DNA of 27,500 bases, from contig RPFO01000296.1 of the NCBI GenBank assembly GCA_009746045.1, forward strand, positions 853,739 through 881,238, in the 5' to 3' direction. This stretch comes from Mesostigma viride. Taxonomy: Eukaryota > Streptophyta > Mesostigmatophyceae > Mesostigmatales > Mesostigmataceae. Position numbers and translations under genes: made by a program. Position 1 is the first letter of the stretch. Every line of letters starts with the position of its first letter. Positions 27,476-27,500 of this stretch are shown one piece after another. Under the pieces are notes generated by a model. The model did no database searches and had not been told where the DNA came from. It saw only the letters and a program-made list of their open reading frames with translations.

Positions 27476-27500
27476 GCAGTGGGGTCCACAAGAACGGAAG

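Overview
This window looks like nuclear DNA of a photosynthetic eukaryote, most likely a green alga. Three observations support this. The genes are split by GT-AG introns of about 0.3-2 kb. Exons are GC-rich at third codon positions while introns are full of microsatellites. One gene begins with a plastid-type leader that has no hydrophobic signal peptide, and the WD40 gene resembles land-plant homologues in wording such as VYDMQ. The lineage is an inference, and no species can be named from the sequence.

Layout. 1-1796 holds no recognised gene and has a CCCT microsatellite. 1797-2624 (minus) is a complete two-exon DUF427 gene with a probable plastid leader. 2625-5076 has no convincing gene; a 93-codon minus-strand ORF at 3434-3715 is the only protein-like stretch. 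5292-13646 (plus) is a copine-like gene: six exons join in phase into 761 residues with two C2 domains and a 480-residue low-complexity tail in place of the usual vWA/copine domain. Its first exon(s) are not identified. 13647-16079 is a convergent intergenic region with a tRNA-like remnant. 16080-27362 (minus) is the 3' part of a WDR7/rabconnectin-3-beta type gene: ten exons join in phase into about 528 residues ending in the C-terminal WD40 blades, and its 5' part lies beyond the right edge.

The three genes are unrelated in role (plastid DUF427 protein, membrane-binding C2 protein, endomembrane WD40 scaffold) and do not form a functional cluster.

The most unusual thing is the structure of the introns. 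Nearly every exon of the two large genes is echoed by one to five degraded partial copies of its own exon-intron boundary in the neighbouring intron. The copies are in the same orientation, often keep the splice-site bases, and are embedded in tandem-repeat DNA. The introns therefore appear to have grown by repeated local duplication across splice junctions. A second notable point is a 16-G run inside one WD40-gene exon that puts the exon exactly one base out of frame with its neighbours.
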